This document shows positions 14,665 to 21,810 of a stretch of 32,433 nucleotides of DNA, piece after piece. A program made the position numbers and the translations under genes. Each line of letters begins with the position of its first letter. Position 1 is the first letter of the stretch. The stretch comes from an uncultured Clostridia bacterium (GTDB taxonomy: Bacteria; Bacillota; Clostridia; Christensenellales; Borkfalkiaceae): positions 1-32,433 of the forward strand of contig CANQOB010000016.1 of the NCBI GenBank assembly GCA_947625385.1, given 5' to 3'. The notes under the pieces are model-generated. The model worked only from the letters and a program-made list of their open reading frames with translations, searched no databases and had not been told where the DNA came from.

Positions 14665-14870
14665 GAGAGAAAGCGCAGCGGACGGAAGGCGATGAGCCAG
14701 AAGAGGAGCCACGCCGCCGCCACGCCCGCAAGGGAGAGGAGAGCCCGATAGACGATCACATTCCCCGCGCACACAAAGAGCAGCAGGGAAAATCCCGAAA
14801 AGGCATACACCGTCGCAAAAAATCCGAAGAGAATGAGGATGGCGCTCGCAAGAATGGTGGTAAGTTTCAT
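14661..14870 (-). CDS. Small two-helix membrane protein, unknown function
   Basis: 69 residues. There are two hydrophobic segments, about 5-25 and 28-62, with a positively charged end (FRPLRFLS). It starts 55 bases after the end of the YjjG-like gene with no terminator acting on this strand in between, so it is probably the last gene of that operon. There is no clear ribosome site before the ATG. Its stop codon overlaps the stop of the convergent 84-residue gene. Function unknown. Confidence 0.6.
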   Translation of the reverse strand: MKLTTILASAILILFGFFATVYAFSGFSLLLFVCAGNVIVYRALLSLAGVAAAWLLFWLIAFRPLRFLS

Positions 14871-14895
14871 GCGGGCAGTATGCGCAGCGCGACCG

Positions 14896-14927
14896 CTTTT
14901 TACTCCGCCTTCCGGGCGGAGTTTTTT
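14896..14927 (+). terminator. Rightward rho-independent terminator
   Basis: 8-bp stem ACTCCGCC (14902-14909) with GGCGGAGT (14915-14922), followed by a T run to 14927. On the minus strand the sequence after the stem is A-rich, so it acts on the plus strand only. It would end the transcript of the 84-residue gene. Confidence 0.8.
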
Positions 14928-15618
14928 ACAACAGGTTCAACAGTTCTTTGAGGGAGCGGATCTCCCGCACGCCCGACGGGCAGACTGCGCCGCGGCGGTT
15001 CAGCCAAACGCTGTCCATCCCGCACGCCTGCGCCCCCGCGATGTCGGCAGAGAGCGAATCCCCCACGAACAGACAGTTTTCGGCGCTCTCGCCGAGCGCC
15101 TCGAAGATGCGGGAAAAATAGTCGGGACTCGGTTTGACGGCGCCGAGCTCCTCGGAGACGAAAATGCCGTCCAGCCCGAACGCGGAGAGCCTCGTCTTTT
15201 GCAGCTCCGAGAGCCCGTTGGTCGCCGCATAGAGACGGTATTTTCCTTTGAGCGCGCCGACGACTTCTTCCGCCCCTTCCATCGGCTGCCCGGGCATGGA
15301 AAACTCCTTCATGAACGCGCGCTCCGCCTCGCTCGCCTTGCCGTTAAATCCGCATACCATGTCCGCATGTACGAAGATGTCGTGGACATGGTTGCGGTAT
15401 AATTCATGGAAGTTATCGCGGACATGGGGTAGGTGAACGTCGCAGAGCCCCACGAGGTCCCAGTTCCCGAAGTCGAACCGAACGAGCACGTCGAGCGCCT
15501 CTTCATCGCCCTCCCGCCCCACGGCGCAAAGCGCCGCGCGGAATGCCCGCTCGGAATCCTTGGCATAATCGACGAGCGTGTCGTCTGCGTCAAATAAAAT
15601 ACATCGATACGGCTTCAT
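14926..15618 (-). CDS. yjjG: HAD-superfamily YjjG-type nucleotidase
   Basis: 230 residues. HAD motifs: DADDT with the nucleophile Asp10 and Asp12, ATNG (motif II), Lys in GAVKPSPDYF (motif III) and GDSLSADI (motif IV). The cap domain (about 16-90) and overall sequence fit the YjjG/YfnB branch, whose E. coli member removes phosphate from non-canonical pyrimidine nucleotides and from dUMP and dTMP. A role in nucleotide-pool cleaning is inferred. The ATG follows GGTGAT, four bases after the stop of the small upstream gene, so the two are coupled. Transcription comes from the promoter at 15900-15928, across the DnaA-box palindrome. Confidence 0.85.
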   Translation of the reverse strand: MKPYRCILFDADDTLVDYAKDSERAFRAALCAVGREGDEEALDVLVRFDFGNWDLVGLCDVHLPHVRDNFHELYRNHVHDIFVHADMVCGFNGKASEAERAFMKEFSMPGQPMEGAEEVVGALKGKYRLYAATNGLSELQKTRLSAFGLDGIFVSEELGAVKPSPDYFSRIFEALGESAENCLFVGDSLSADIAGAQACGMDSVWLNRRGAVCPSGVREIRSLKELLNLL

Positions 15619-15622
15619 GAGA

Positions 15623-15826
15623 TCACCAATCCTGTTTTTTCAAAGATTTGTCCTTGACGTCGTCGTAAAATGCAAAATAGTCGCGCTTCCAATCCTCGAA
15701 GGAGAGCGGCTGTTCTTCGCCGCGCGCATAGCTCAGATAGGCTTCGAGCTCTTCGGGCGTGAAGTCGCCCTCGGAGATCTCCCCCTCGTATGCGGAAAAC
15801 AGTTTCATAAGGTCCAGCTTGCTCAC
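15623..15826 (-). CDS. Small acidic protein of unknown function, 67 residues
   Basis: Start chosen at GTG 15826, which has AAAGGAGAG five bases upstream; an ATG at 15853 lies within the DnaA boxes and has no ribosome site. The sequence begins (M)SKLDLMKLFSAYEGEI and continues with an acidic, aromatic stretch (FTPEELEAYLSYARGEE, FEDWKRDYFAFYDD), ending in a Lys-rich tail. It is predicted to be helical and soluble. No family recognised. It is the first gene of an operon with the YjjG-like nucleotidase and a membrane peptide. Confidence 0.7.
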   Translation of the reverse strand: MSKLDLMKLFSAYEGEISEGDFTPEELEAYLSYARGEEQPLSFEDWKRDYFAFYDDVKDKSLKKQDW

Positions 15827-15845
15827 AGCGCCTCTCCTTTCGGGG

Positions 15846-15878
15846 TTATCCACTTATCCACAATGGGATTGTGGATAA
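15846..15878. promoter_or_regulatory. Cluster of three DnaA boxes, two forming a 25-bp palindrome
   Basis: TTATCCACT (15846-15854), TTATCCACA (15854-15862) and TGTGGATAA (15870-15878). The last two are perfect and form an uninterrupted 11-bp inverted repeat with a 3-base centre (15854-15878). The cluster lies just downstream of the minus-strand promoter at 15900-15928 and about 75 bases from the MarR promoter. DnaA bound here would sit in the path of RNA polymerase. Confidence 0.85.
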
Positions 15879-15899
15879 CTTCGCACCCCTTGTGACAAT

Positions 15900-15928
15900 A
15901 GTATATCAGAAATTGCCGCAAAAAGCAA
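15900..15928 (-). promoter_or_regulatory. Promoter of the small protein-YjjG operon
   Basis: Minus-strand TTGCTT (15923-15928), 17-bp spacer, TATACT (15900-15905). The start would be near 15893, about 15 bases before the DnaA-box palindrome. Confidence 0.6.
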
Positions 15929-15953
15929 GAGGGAAAGTAAAATTCCAAAATGC

Positions 15954-15982
15954 TTGACGAAAGACGCCGTATGGGGTATAAT
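15954..15982 (+). promoter_or_regulatory. MarR-gene promoter
   Basis: TTGACG (15954-15959), 17-bp spacer, TATAAT (15977-15982), about 30 bases before the ATG at 16012. Confidence 0.8.
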
Positions 15983-16011
15983 AAATGCAATCAAACCATG
16001 GGGGACCCGCT

Positions 16012-16449
16012 ATGGAAGAATTGGAATTGGAAGAAGAGGTCATCACCGCATGGGTGCGCCTTACGGGGATTCTGAAAAACACCCGTCTGACAAAGGGCAT
16101 GATCTACAACGAAGCCGTCATCATGCTCCTTGTCAACCGCCGGTACAATGAGGACGGCGAGGGGCTCGTCTCCTTCAAGGAGATCGTTTCCGAGACGAAG
16201 ATGCTCAAATCGCTCGTCAACCGCACCATCGATTCGCTGGTCAGAAAAAATCTCTTGGAGCGCTGCGAGGGCGAAAGCGACCGCCGCACGACCTTCGTGC
16301 GCCCCGTCAAGGAGAACCTGCCGCAATACCTCGAAGTGCACCGCCGCACGCTGGAAATGGTGAAAAAGATCTTGGAAATCGTCGGCAGAGAGGATGCCGC
16401 CGCATTCGTGCGCATCTCCAAACGAATCTCGGAGATCTGTCCCGAGTGA
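16012..16449 (+). CDS. MarR-family transcriptional regulator
   Basis: 145 residues, a usual MarR length. A winged helix-turn-helix is visible at about 55-110: SFKEIVSETKMLKSLVNRTIDSLVRKNLLER, followed by the wing CEGESDRRTTFVRP, whose DRR triplet is typical. Flanking helices would make the dimer interface. Start ATG 16012 has GGGGGA upstream; an earlier in-frame ATG at 15985 lies at the expected transcription start. It is divergent from the YjjG operon, across the DnaA boxes. The ligand and targets cannot be inferred; no clear palindromic operator is seen at its own promoter. Confidence 0.88.
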   Translation: MEELELEEEVITAWVRLTGILKNTRLTKGMIYNEAVIMLLVNRRYNEDGEGLVSFKEIVSETKMLKSLVNRTIDSLVRKNLLERCEGESDRRTTFVRPVKENLPQYLEVHRRTLEMVKKILEIVGREDAAAFVRISKRISEICPE

Positions 16450-16491
16450 CCTTTCGAGCGTTTGCCCTACGCAGACGCTCTTTAATGAAAA

Positions 16492-16530
16492 CTTTCGCCG
16501 CGGACTTTCGTCCGCGGCGAAAGCATTTTT
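16492..16530 (+). terminator. MarR-gene terminator
   Basis: Perfect 13-bp stem (16492-16504 with 16511-16523, loop CTTTCG), then CATTTTT. Confidence 0.85.
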
Positions 16531-16543
16531 GACGCCGCAATCT

Positions 16544-16560
16544 CGGACATGGGTGCCTCG
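16544..16560 (+). repeat. Copy of the CGGACATGGGTGCC motif, intergenic
   Basis: This 17-base stretch is the exact reverse complement of 11465-11481 in the decarboxylase gene, and shares 14 bases with 4075-4088 in metG. It lies in the otherwise featureless interval 16531-16670, where no gene was found. Confidence 0.5.
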
Positions 16561-16673
16561 TTTTCGGTCAGAACAGGGCAAAGTTCCCTCTGTCATTGCT
16601 TGTCCGAATTTTCCTTTTTGAAATACGGATAGCTGCCTCCATGGGTTTGCGGGATTCGATATTCAAATTATAT

Positions 16674-16724
16674 CAAGTCTAAAAAGACTTGTCAAGTATT
16701 TTTCGACTTGTTTTCATTTATAAT
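16674..16724 (+). promoter_or_regulatory. Tandem operators and -10 box of the Xre gene
   Basis: Two 18-bp sites with the same layout, CAAGT-N8-ACTTG, lie at 16674-16691 and 16693-16710, 19 bp apart centre to centre. The first has perfect 7-base arms (CAAGTCT with AGACTTG); the second has 5 matching bases per arm. TATAAT follows at 16719-16724, six bases before the GTG start. No good -35 hexamer is visible. The arrangement fits autorepression by the Xre protein. Confidence 0.65.
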
Positions 16725-16730
16725 ATAGGG

Positions 16731-16931
16731 GTGAAATTTGCAGAACGTCTGAAAGAATTACGAATCGCGCATGATCTCAGCCAGATGCAGCTCTCGCGCC
16801 TGACAGGCATCAGCCAATCCGCTATTGCGAAATGGGAGTTGGGCAAAACCGAACCGACTGCCTCCGCGATCATCTCGCTTGCGGCATTTTTTCACGAAAC
16901 AACGGATTATCTGTTGGGGATAACCGAATAA
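16731..16931 (+). CDS. Small Xre-type (HTH_3) repressor
   Basis: 66 residues consisting of a single Cro/C1-type helix-turn-helix domain: RLKELRIAHDLSQMQLSRLTGISQSAIAKWELGKTEPT followed by a helix ending TTDYLLGITE. Start chosen at GTG 16731, six bases after the TATAAT, which implies a leaderless mRNA. An alternative in-frame ATG at 16689 would lie upstream of the -10 box and is unlikely. There is no effector domain, so it probably acts as a dimeric repressor of its own promoter and possibly others. It converges on parB through a bidirectional terminator. Confidence 0.9.
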   Translation: MKFAERLKELRIAHDLSQMQLSRLTGISQSAIAKWELGKTEPTASAIISLAAFFHETTDYLLGITE

Positions 16932-16939
16932 CAAAACCC

Positions 16940-16980
16940 AAAAAAGAAGAAGGTATCTTGGCGATACCTTCTTCTTTTTT
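16940..16980. terminator. Bidirectional terminator between xre and parB
   Basis: Perfect 18-bp stem (16940-16957 with 16963-16980, loop TTGGC) with six A on one side and six T on the other, so it works on both strands. Confidence 0.92.
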
Positions 16981-17021
16981 GGAGGCCGAACTGCAAGACG
17001 CCGTAAAAACAGAGCGTCCGT

Positions 17022-17915
17022 TCAGTGCAGATTGTCTAAAATGTCGAGGAGCTCGGAGATTCTGTCGAGATCGTCGCGCGTATAGTAATCGATATAGATT
17101 CTCCCCTTCTTTTCCGTTCCGATCAGGGAGACCTTGGTCTTGAACGTCGTCCGCAGGCGTTCGACGAAGTGTTTGAGCTCCACATTGGCGAGCGCATTCT
17201 TCTTCTCTTTGTCCCTCGCGAGCACTTCGGGAGGGTTGAGGAACTGTTTCACGGCGCGTTCCATATCGCGGACAGACCAGCCGTTCTTCACGCATTCGCG
17301 CGCGAGCTCTGCCTGCGAGCCCTTCGGGACGGGGACCAGCGTGCGGGCGTGCCCGGCGGAAAGTTTTCCCTCGCGGACGAGCGCAATGACCTCATCCGCA
17401 AGCGTCAGAAGGCGCATGGTATTTGCGATCGCGGGACGCGATTTCCCGAGGCGTTCCGCCAACACTTCCTGCGTGAGGTTGAACTCCTCCATGAGCCGCT
17501 TCATGCCGTAAGCCGCTTCGATCGGGTTGAGGTCCTCGCGCTGCAAGTTCTCGATGAGGGAAATTTCCTGGATCTCCCGCACCCCGAGCTCTTTGATGAT
17601 GACGGGAATCCGTTCGAGACCGGCGCGGATGGCGGCGCGGTAACGGCGTTCCCCCGCGATGATCATATACGTCCCGTCCGGACGGCGGTTGACGACGAGC
17701 GGCATGATGACGCCATGCTCTTTGATAGACCGTGCGAGGTCGTTTAATGAATTCTCGTCGAATGCCTTCCGAGGCTGGTCGGGATTGGGGAATACGTCGG
17801 AAATCGCAACTTCCGTCGCGCCGCCCTCCTCTTTGATGTCGCCCTGCGCCTTTTCGTAGGCGCTCTCTGTGTCGCTGAATAGTGCGGAAAGTCCGCGGCC
17901 TAATCCTTTTGCCAT
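17022..17915 (-). CDS. parB: Chromosome partitioning protein ParB (Spo0J)
   Basis: 297 residues. It begins MAKGLGRGLSALFSD, the usual Spo0J start. The CTP-binding motifs are present: GERRYRA at 88-94 and ENLQRED at 122-128. A central helix-turn-helix for parS binding is at about 147-170 (LTQEVLAERLGKSRPAIANTM). A C-terminal dimerisation segment ends DRISELLDILDNLH. ParB loads on parS as a CTP-dependent clamp and spreads, recruiting SMC and helping to separate origins. It lies 3 bases after parA, with the two parS sites about 3 kb upstream. Confidence 0.97.
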   Translation of the reverse strand: MAKGLGRGLSALFSDTESAYEKAQGDIKEEGGATEVAISDVFPNPDQPRKAFDENSLNDLARSIKEHGVIMPLVVNRRPDGTYMIIAGERRYRAAIRAGLERIPVIIKELGVREIQEISLIENLQREDLNPIEAAYGMKRLMEEFNLTQEVLAERLGKSRPAIANTMRLLTLADEVIALVREGKLSAGHARTLVPVPKGSQAELARECVKNGWSVRDMERAVKQFLNPPEVLARDKEKKNALANVELKHFVERLRTTFKTKVSLIGTEKKGRIYIDYYTRDDLDRISELLDILDNLH

Positions 17916-17918
17916 GGT

Positions 17919-18695
17919 TTATTCTCCTTTTCCCTCTGATTTTTTCAAAAATTCTTCCGTAAGTGCGCTGTACGCCCGCGCGCCCATGCACTTGGGATCG
18001 TGCAGCAAGATGGGTTTCCCGTGGCTGGGCGCCTCCGAGAGACGCACGTTGCGCGGAATGACGATCTCATAGAGCTTTTTGCTGAAAAACTTTTTGATGT
18101 CGGCGGCGATCTGTTTGGAGATGAGCGACCGCCCGTCGTACATCGTGATGACGACGCCCTCCACTTTGAGACTCTTGTTGAGGTGCTGCCGCACGAGCGC
18201 GATCGTGTTCATGAGCTGGGACAGCCCTTCGAGCGCGTAATATTCGCTTTGGATGGGGATGATGACGCTGTCGCTCGCCGCGAGCGCGTTGATGGTGAGG
18301 AGCCCCAGCGAGGGCGGACAGTCAATCAGGATGTAATCGTACTGCCCGCGCGCCTTGTCGAGCGCGGCTTTCAACACTTTTTCCCTGCCTTTCTTATAGA
18401 CAAGTTCCACTTCCGCGCCGGCAAGATCGATATTGGAGGGCAGAATGGCAAGTCCGTCGATGGCGGTCGCAAGGAGGTTGTCCTTTATGTCCTCGTCGTC
18501 GATCATCACATTATACACGGACTTTTTCAACCCGCCTTTGGCAAAGCCCAGCCCCGTCGTCGCATTCCCCTGCGGGTCGAGATCGACGAGCAAAACACGC
18601 TTCCCCGCAACGGCAAGATACGCCGCCATGTTGACGCAGGTGGTCGTCTTTCCGACGCCTCCCTTTTGGTTGGAAAACGAAATGACCTTACCCAT
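17919..18695 (-). CDS. parA: Chromosome partitioning ATPase ParA (Soj)
   Basis: 258 residues. Deviant Walker A KGGVGKTT at 11-18 with the signature lysine, followed by VDLDPQGNATTG and the IIDCPPSLG-type segment DYILIDCPPSLG. ATP-dependent binding to nucleoid DNA drives ParB-parS movement; in Bacillus Soj also regulates DnaA. The ATG lies 12 bases after the ftsH stop, with GGGAG upstream, so ftsH, parA and parB look like one transcription unit. The start codon falls inside a copy of the CGCGGACATGGGTA-type motif. Confidence 0.96.
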   Translation of the reverse strand: MGKVISFSNQKGGVGKTTTCVNMAAYLAVAGKRVLLVDLDPQGNATTGLGFAKGGLKKSVYNVMIDDEDIKDNLLATAIDGLAILPSNIDLAGAEVELVYKKGREKVLKAALDKARGQYDYILIDCPPSLGLLTINALAASDSVIIPIQSEYYALEGLSQLMNTIALVRQHLNKSLKVEGVVITMYDGRSLISKQIAADIKKFFSKKLYEIVIPRNVRLSEAPSHGKPILLHDPKCMGARAYSALTEEFLKKSEGKGE

Positions 18696-18707
18696 GTCCG
18701 CGACTCC

Positions 18708-20789
18708 CTATTCAGATTCACCGTCTGTGTCCGGATTTTCGGATTTTTTCGCGCCGCCCTTGGCATGGGTGCCCTCTTTTTCTCCTTTGACCGCATCGGA
18801 GCCACCCATGTCCGTGGATTCGGGTTCGGATTTCACATCTTCCGCCTTTCCGAAGGGTTCGTCCGGCATGTCTTTGTCGTGTTCCTCCATATAGGCGAGC
18901 ACTTCGGCATAGCCCGCTCCCTTCATGAGCATGTCGACCTCGGCGGTATAGATGGTCTCGCGCTCGACCAGAACGCGCGCCATGTTGTCGAGAATGGAGC
19001 GATGCTCCGTGAGCATCCTCTTCGCGCGCTCGTACTCTTCGGTCACGATGCGCTTGACCTCGGCGTCGATCGCGCCCGCGGTCTCTTCGGAATAGGTGTT
19101 GCGCTCTTCGAAATCTCTGCCGAGGAACACGGGTCCGTCGCTCGAATAGGCGATGGGTCCGAGACGGTCGCTCATGCCCCACTCCGTGACCATCTTGCGG
19201 GCGATCTGCGTCACCTGCCTGATATCGCTCGACGCCCCCGACGAGACGTCGTGGAGCACGATCTCCTCCGCCACCCGTCCGCCGAGCGCGGAACAGATCA
19301 TGCCGCGCAGCGACTTCACCGTATCGAGGTTGTTGTCCGTCTCGGGACGGTACAGCGTGTACCCGCCCGCGGGACCTCTCGGGATGATCGAAACTTCCTG
19401 CACGTTGTCCTCTTCGTGGCAGAGCTTGCCCAAAATGGCGTGCCCCGACTCGTGATAGGCGGTGAGCTTCTTTTCCTGTTCGGTGACCACGCGGCTCTTT
19501 TTCTGCGGCCCCATGATGACCTTGTTGATGCCCTCGTAGAGCTCATGATTGCCGATGAGCTTCTTGCCGGCACGCGCCGCAAGGATCGCTGCCTCGTTGA
19601 GCAAATTCGCAAGATCGGCGCCCGAGAATCCGCTCGTGATGCGCGCAATGATCTTGAAGTTCACTTCGGGTGCAATGGGCTTATTCCGCGCATGGACCTT
19701 CAAAATTTGTTCACGCCCCTTAACATCTGGCAAGTGGACATAGATCTGTCGGTCAAATCTGCCCGGTCGGAGCAACGCGCCGTCCAAAATATCTGCGCGG
19801 TTTGTGGCTGCCATGACGATAATGCCCTCGTTGGTCTCAAATCCGTCCATCTGAACGAGAATTTGATTCAGGGTCTGCTCGCGTTCATCGTTGCCACCGC
19901 CGAGCCCGGCTCCGCGTTGCCGCCCGACCGCATCGATCTCATCGATGAATATGATGCAGGGTTGATTTCTCTTCGCGAGATCAAATAGGTCGCGCACGCG
20001 CGAAGCACCGACGCCAACATACATTTCCACGAAATCGGAACCGCTCGCAGAGAAGAACGGCACATTCGCCTCTCCCGCGACCGCCCTTGCGAACAAGGTC
20101 TTGCCCGTCCCGGGAGGTCCGACAAGGAGAACGCCCTTGGGAATTTTTGCTCCGAGCTCGGAGAACTTCCTCGGGTTCTTCAAAAACTCCACGACCTCGG
20201 CAAGCTCTTCCTTCTCTTCCTCGGCACCCGCCACGTCTGAAAAACGAACTTTAATGTTTGTCGTGACGCGTGCCTTGGTCTTACCGAAACTCATGATCTT
20301 GCCGTTTCCGCCCATCGTCGTGCGCAAGATCACGATAAACATGACGACGCCGAGCACCAAGATCGCAATATAAATCACGTTGCCCCAGCCGCTGCCCGCA
20401 TTCGGGTCCGTCGCGGAGAGCTTTAATGCGTCAAAGCCGTTTGCCTGCAACGACTCATTCCATTTCTCAATCTCTTGGTGAAGCGACTCGCTATTCTGCC
20501 CCCAAGGGGATTGTGTCCAATAGGTCTGACCGCCCGCGGTCTTGCCCGAGATCACAAAGCCTTCGATATGCAGCTCCACGATTTGCTCGCTGTTCTTGTA
20601 ATCGCCGACCTTTGTGTCGTCGGTCTCCTCCACATCCTTTCCGGCACGTTCATCCGTGATGCGTGCCTCAAAATCGCTCCATGACAGCTCGCGGCTGCTG
20701 TTGATTTGCGAGGTGATCAAAAAATACGCCCCGATTCCCAGAACAGCCACCAGCACAACGGCGATTATGATCTTTACCGTTCTGCTCAA
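18708..20789 (-). CDS. ftsH: ATP-dependent zinc metalloprotease FtsH
   Basis: 693 residues. N-terminal membrane helix at about 7-27, an extracytoplasmic domain, a second helix at about 137-157, then the AAA+ module: Walker A GPPGTGKT at 224-231, Walker B with IIFIDEID at about 279-286 and the SRH region. The zinc protease site is HESGH at 446-450. A charged, low-complexity tail covers the last 70 or so residues. It degrades membrane and short-lived cytoplasmic proteins. The start is TTG at 20789, with AAGGAG seven bases upstream. It is first in a unit with parA and parB, an unusual partner for them. Confidence 0.96.
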   Translation of the reverse strand: MSRTVKIIIAVVLVAVLGIGAYFLITSQINSSRELSWSDFEARITDERAGKDVEETDDTKVGDYKNSEQIVELHIEGFVISGKTAGGQTYWTQSPWGQNSESLHQEIEKWNESLQANGFDALKLSATDPNAGSGWGNVIYIAILVLGVVMFIVILRTTMGGNGKIMSFGKTKARVTTNIKVRFSDVAGAEEEKEELAEVVEFLKNPRKFSELGAKIPKGVLLVGPPGTGKTLFARAVAGEANVPFFSASGSDFVEMYVGVGASRVRDLFDLAKRNQPCIIFIDEIDAVGRQRGAGLGGGNDEREQTLNQILVQMDGFETNEGIIVMAATNRADILDGALLRPGRFDRQIYVHLPDVKGREQILKVHARNKPIAPEVNFKIIARITSGFSGADLANLLNEAAILAARAGKKLIGNHELYEGINKVIMGPQKKSRVVTEQEKKLTAYHESGHAILGKLCHEEDNVQEVSIIPRGPAGGYTLYRPETDNNLDTVKSLRGMICSALGGRVAEEIVLHDVSSGASSDIRQVTQIARKMVTEWGMSDRLGPIAYSSDGPVFLGRDFEERNTYSEETAGAIDAEVKRIVTEEYERAKRMLTEHRSILDNMARVLVERETIYTAEVDMLMKGAGYAEVLAYMEEHDKDMPDEPFGKAEDVKSEPESTDMGGSDAVKGEKEGTHAKGGAKKSENPDTDGESE

Positions 20790-20849
20790 TTTGCCACTCC
20801 TTTATTTGATTTTACCCCGCCTTTTCTCTGCAACGGCGGGAACATTATT

Positions 20850-20878
20850 ATTGTAACACATCTCATAAAATTTATCAA
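20850..20878 (-). promoter_or_regulatory. ftsH-parA-parB promoter
   Basis: Minus-strand TTGATA (20873-20878), 17-bp spacer, TACAAT (20850-20855). The leader of about 50 nt contains a small CCCGCC/GGCGGG stem before the AAGGAG site. Confidence 0.8.
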
Positions 20879-20988
20879 GTGTTTGATTTGAATTCTTTCT
20901 CGGATTTTATAATTCTTGCCTAACTTTCACAAAACGGTCAAAAATGGGGCTTTTTGCCTCAAAAAACGGCGATTTTGGCATAAAATGA

Positions 20989-21004
20989 TGTTTCACATGA
21001 AACT
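20989..21004. promoter_or_regulatory. parS: parS-like site 1
   Basis: TGTTTCACATGAAACT matches the parS consensus TGTTTCACGTGAAACA at 14 of 16 positions. It lies 42 bp from a perfect parS in the gap between ftsH and cvpA. Such single-change sites are bound by ParB in Bacillus. Confidence 0.85.
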
Positions 21005-21030
21005 CCCCAGAATTTTTCAAGGAAAAACGG

Positions 21031-21046
21031 TGTTTCACGTGAAACA
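21031..21046. promoter_or_regulatory. parS: parS site 2, perfect consensus
   Basis: TGTTTCACGTGAAACA is identical to the canonical 16-bp palindrome bound by Spo0J/ParB. It is about 6 kb from the predicted oriC and about 3 kb from parB. The rest of the 370-base gap between ftsH and cvpA holds the ftsH promoter and the cvpA terminator. Confidence 0.97.
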
Positions 21047-21117
21047 GTCGGTGCAGAAAAAATGCCTTATTTTCCACAAAAACGCAAATTTTCTGTTGAT
21101 AGCGTGTTGAGAAGTTG

Positions 21118-21146
21118 AAAAATCCCCCTCGCGAAATGCGAGGGGG
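21118..21146 (-). terminator. cvpA terminator
   Basis: Perfect 9-bp stem (21124-21132 with 21138-21146), followed on the minus strand by ATTTTTC, 14 bases past the cvpA stop codon. Confidence 0.85.
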
Positions 21147-21159
21147 AACGCTTTTTTCT

Positions 21160-21705
21160 TTATTTTGCCGTCGGGAACTGCATCGCCCACGAGAACCAAT
21201 CCCACTGATAGACGTATTTCACGATGGTGCTGGAATTGATGAACGCGTTGACGCTGTCCGCACCGATCCACTTGCAGATGGCGAGAAGCAGCAAGATGAT
21301 GACGAGCGCCTTGACAAATCCGAGGATTCCGCCGAGAAAACGGTTGATGGCTTTGACGGGCGCAAACTTTTCGACCAGCGCCGTCCCGATCTTCCCGAGT
21401 AGCCATGCGCCCAATTTTATGATGACGACCAGAAGGACAAAGGCGATCACGACCGCGATCCAGCCGCCCGCCGTCGCGTTCCCGATCGCCTCCGAGAGCG
21501 CGCTCGTCATACCGAACGTGCTTTCCAGAGAATTTTCCATGGGGACGCAGAAGCAAACGGCAAATCCGACCGCAAAAATCGTTCCCGCGAGTTTGCAGAC
21601 GCCCTTGATGAACCCGCGGCATACGCCGACGACGATTCCGACGACGATCACCGCAAAAAATATGACGTCAAGCACCCATCCGCCCGATGCAGCGAGTAAA
21701 TTCAT
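21160..21705 (-). CDS. cvpA: CvpA-family membrane protein
   Basis: 181 residues with four likely membrane helices: about 9-27, 30-48, 73-101 and 118-138, with a Gly-rich first helix pair (VVGIVVGVCRGFIKGV), typical of the CvpA/colicin V production family. In other bacteria CvpA affects envelope integrity or purF-operon-linked functions; its mechanism is unknown. ATG 21705 has AAGGAGGA upstream; the in-frame extension to 21756 crosses the -10 box. It is a single-gene unit with its own terminator, adjacent to the parS sites. Confidence 0.85.
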   Translation of the reverse strand: MNLLAASGGWVLDVIFFAVIVVGIVVGVCRGFIKGVCKLAGTIFAVGFAVCFCVPMENSLESTFGMTSALSEAIGNATAGGWIAVVIAFVLLVVIIKLGAWLLGKIGTALVEKFAPVKAINRFLGGILGFVKALVIILLLLAICKWIGADSVNAFINSSTIVKYVYQWDWFSWAMQFPTAK

Positions 21706-21727
21706 ATCTTTCCTCCTTGTAGCTTCT

Positions 21728-21733
21728 ATTATA
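21728..21733 (-). promoter_or_regulatory. cvpA -10 box
   Basis: Minus-strand TATAAT 22 bases before the cvpA ATG. The -35 region (TATGAC with an 18-bp gap) is weak. Confidence 0.5.
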
Positions 21734-21767
21734 TCACCATCTTTGCGAAAAGTCATACATTTTGCGT

Positions 21768-21773
21768 TATAAT
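21768..21773 (+). promoter_or_regulatory. yyaC -10 box
   Basis: TATAAT 37 bases before the yyaC ATG. The best -35 is TTGCGA at a long 19-bp spacing, so this may be weak or need another sigma factor. Confidence 0.45.
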
Positions 21774-21810
21774 TTTTGCGCGTGCTGTCAACAACCTATC
21801 GGAGGTTTCT

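Noticed and set aside
15846-15878. The DnaA-box palindrome as the main replication origin
   Set aside because: No AT-rich unwinding element or DnaA-trio is adjacent, and gene orientation does not switch there; the 27.2-27.6 kb gap fits better.
16549-16632. A 27-residue frame beginning at the ATG of the intergenic CGGACATGGG motif
   Set aside because: No ribosome site or promoter, and the ATG belongs to the repeated motif rather than to a start signal.
18000-19988. A 662-codon open frame on the plus strand opposite parA and ftsH
   Set aside because: Antisense shadow with no family resemblance and no start signal.
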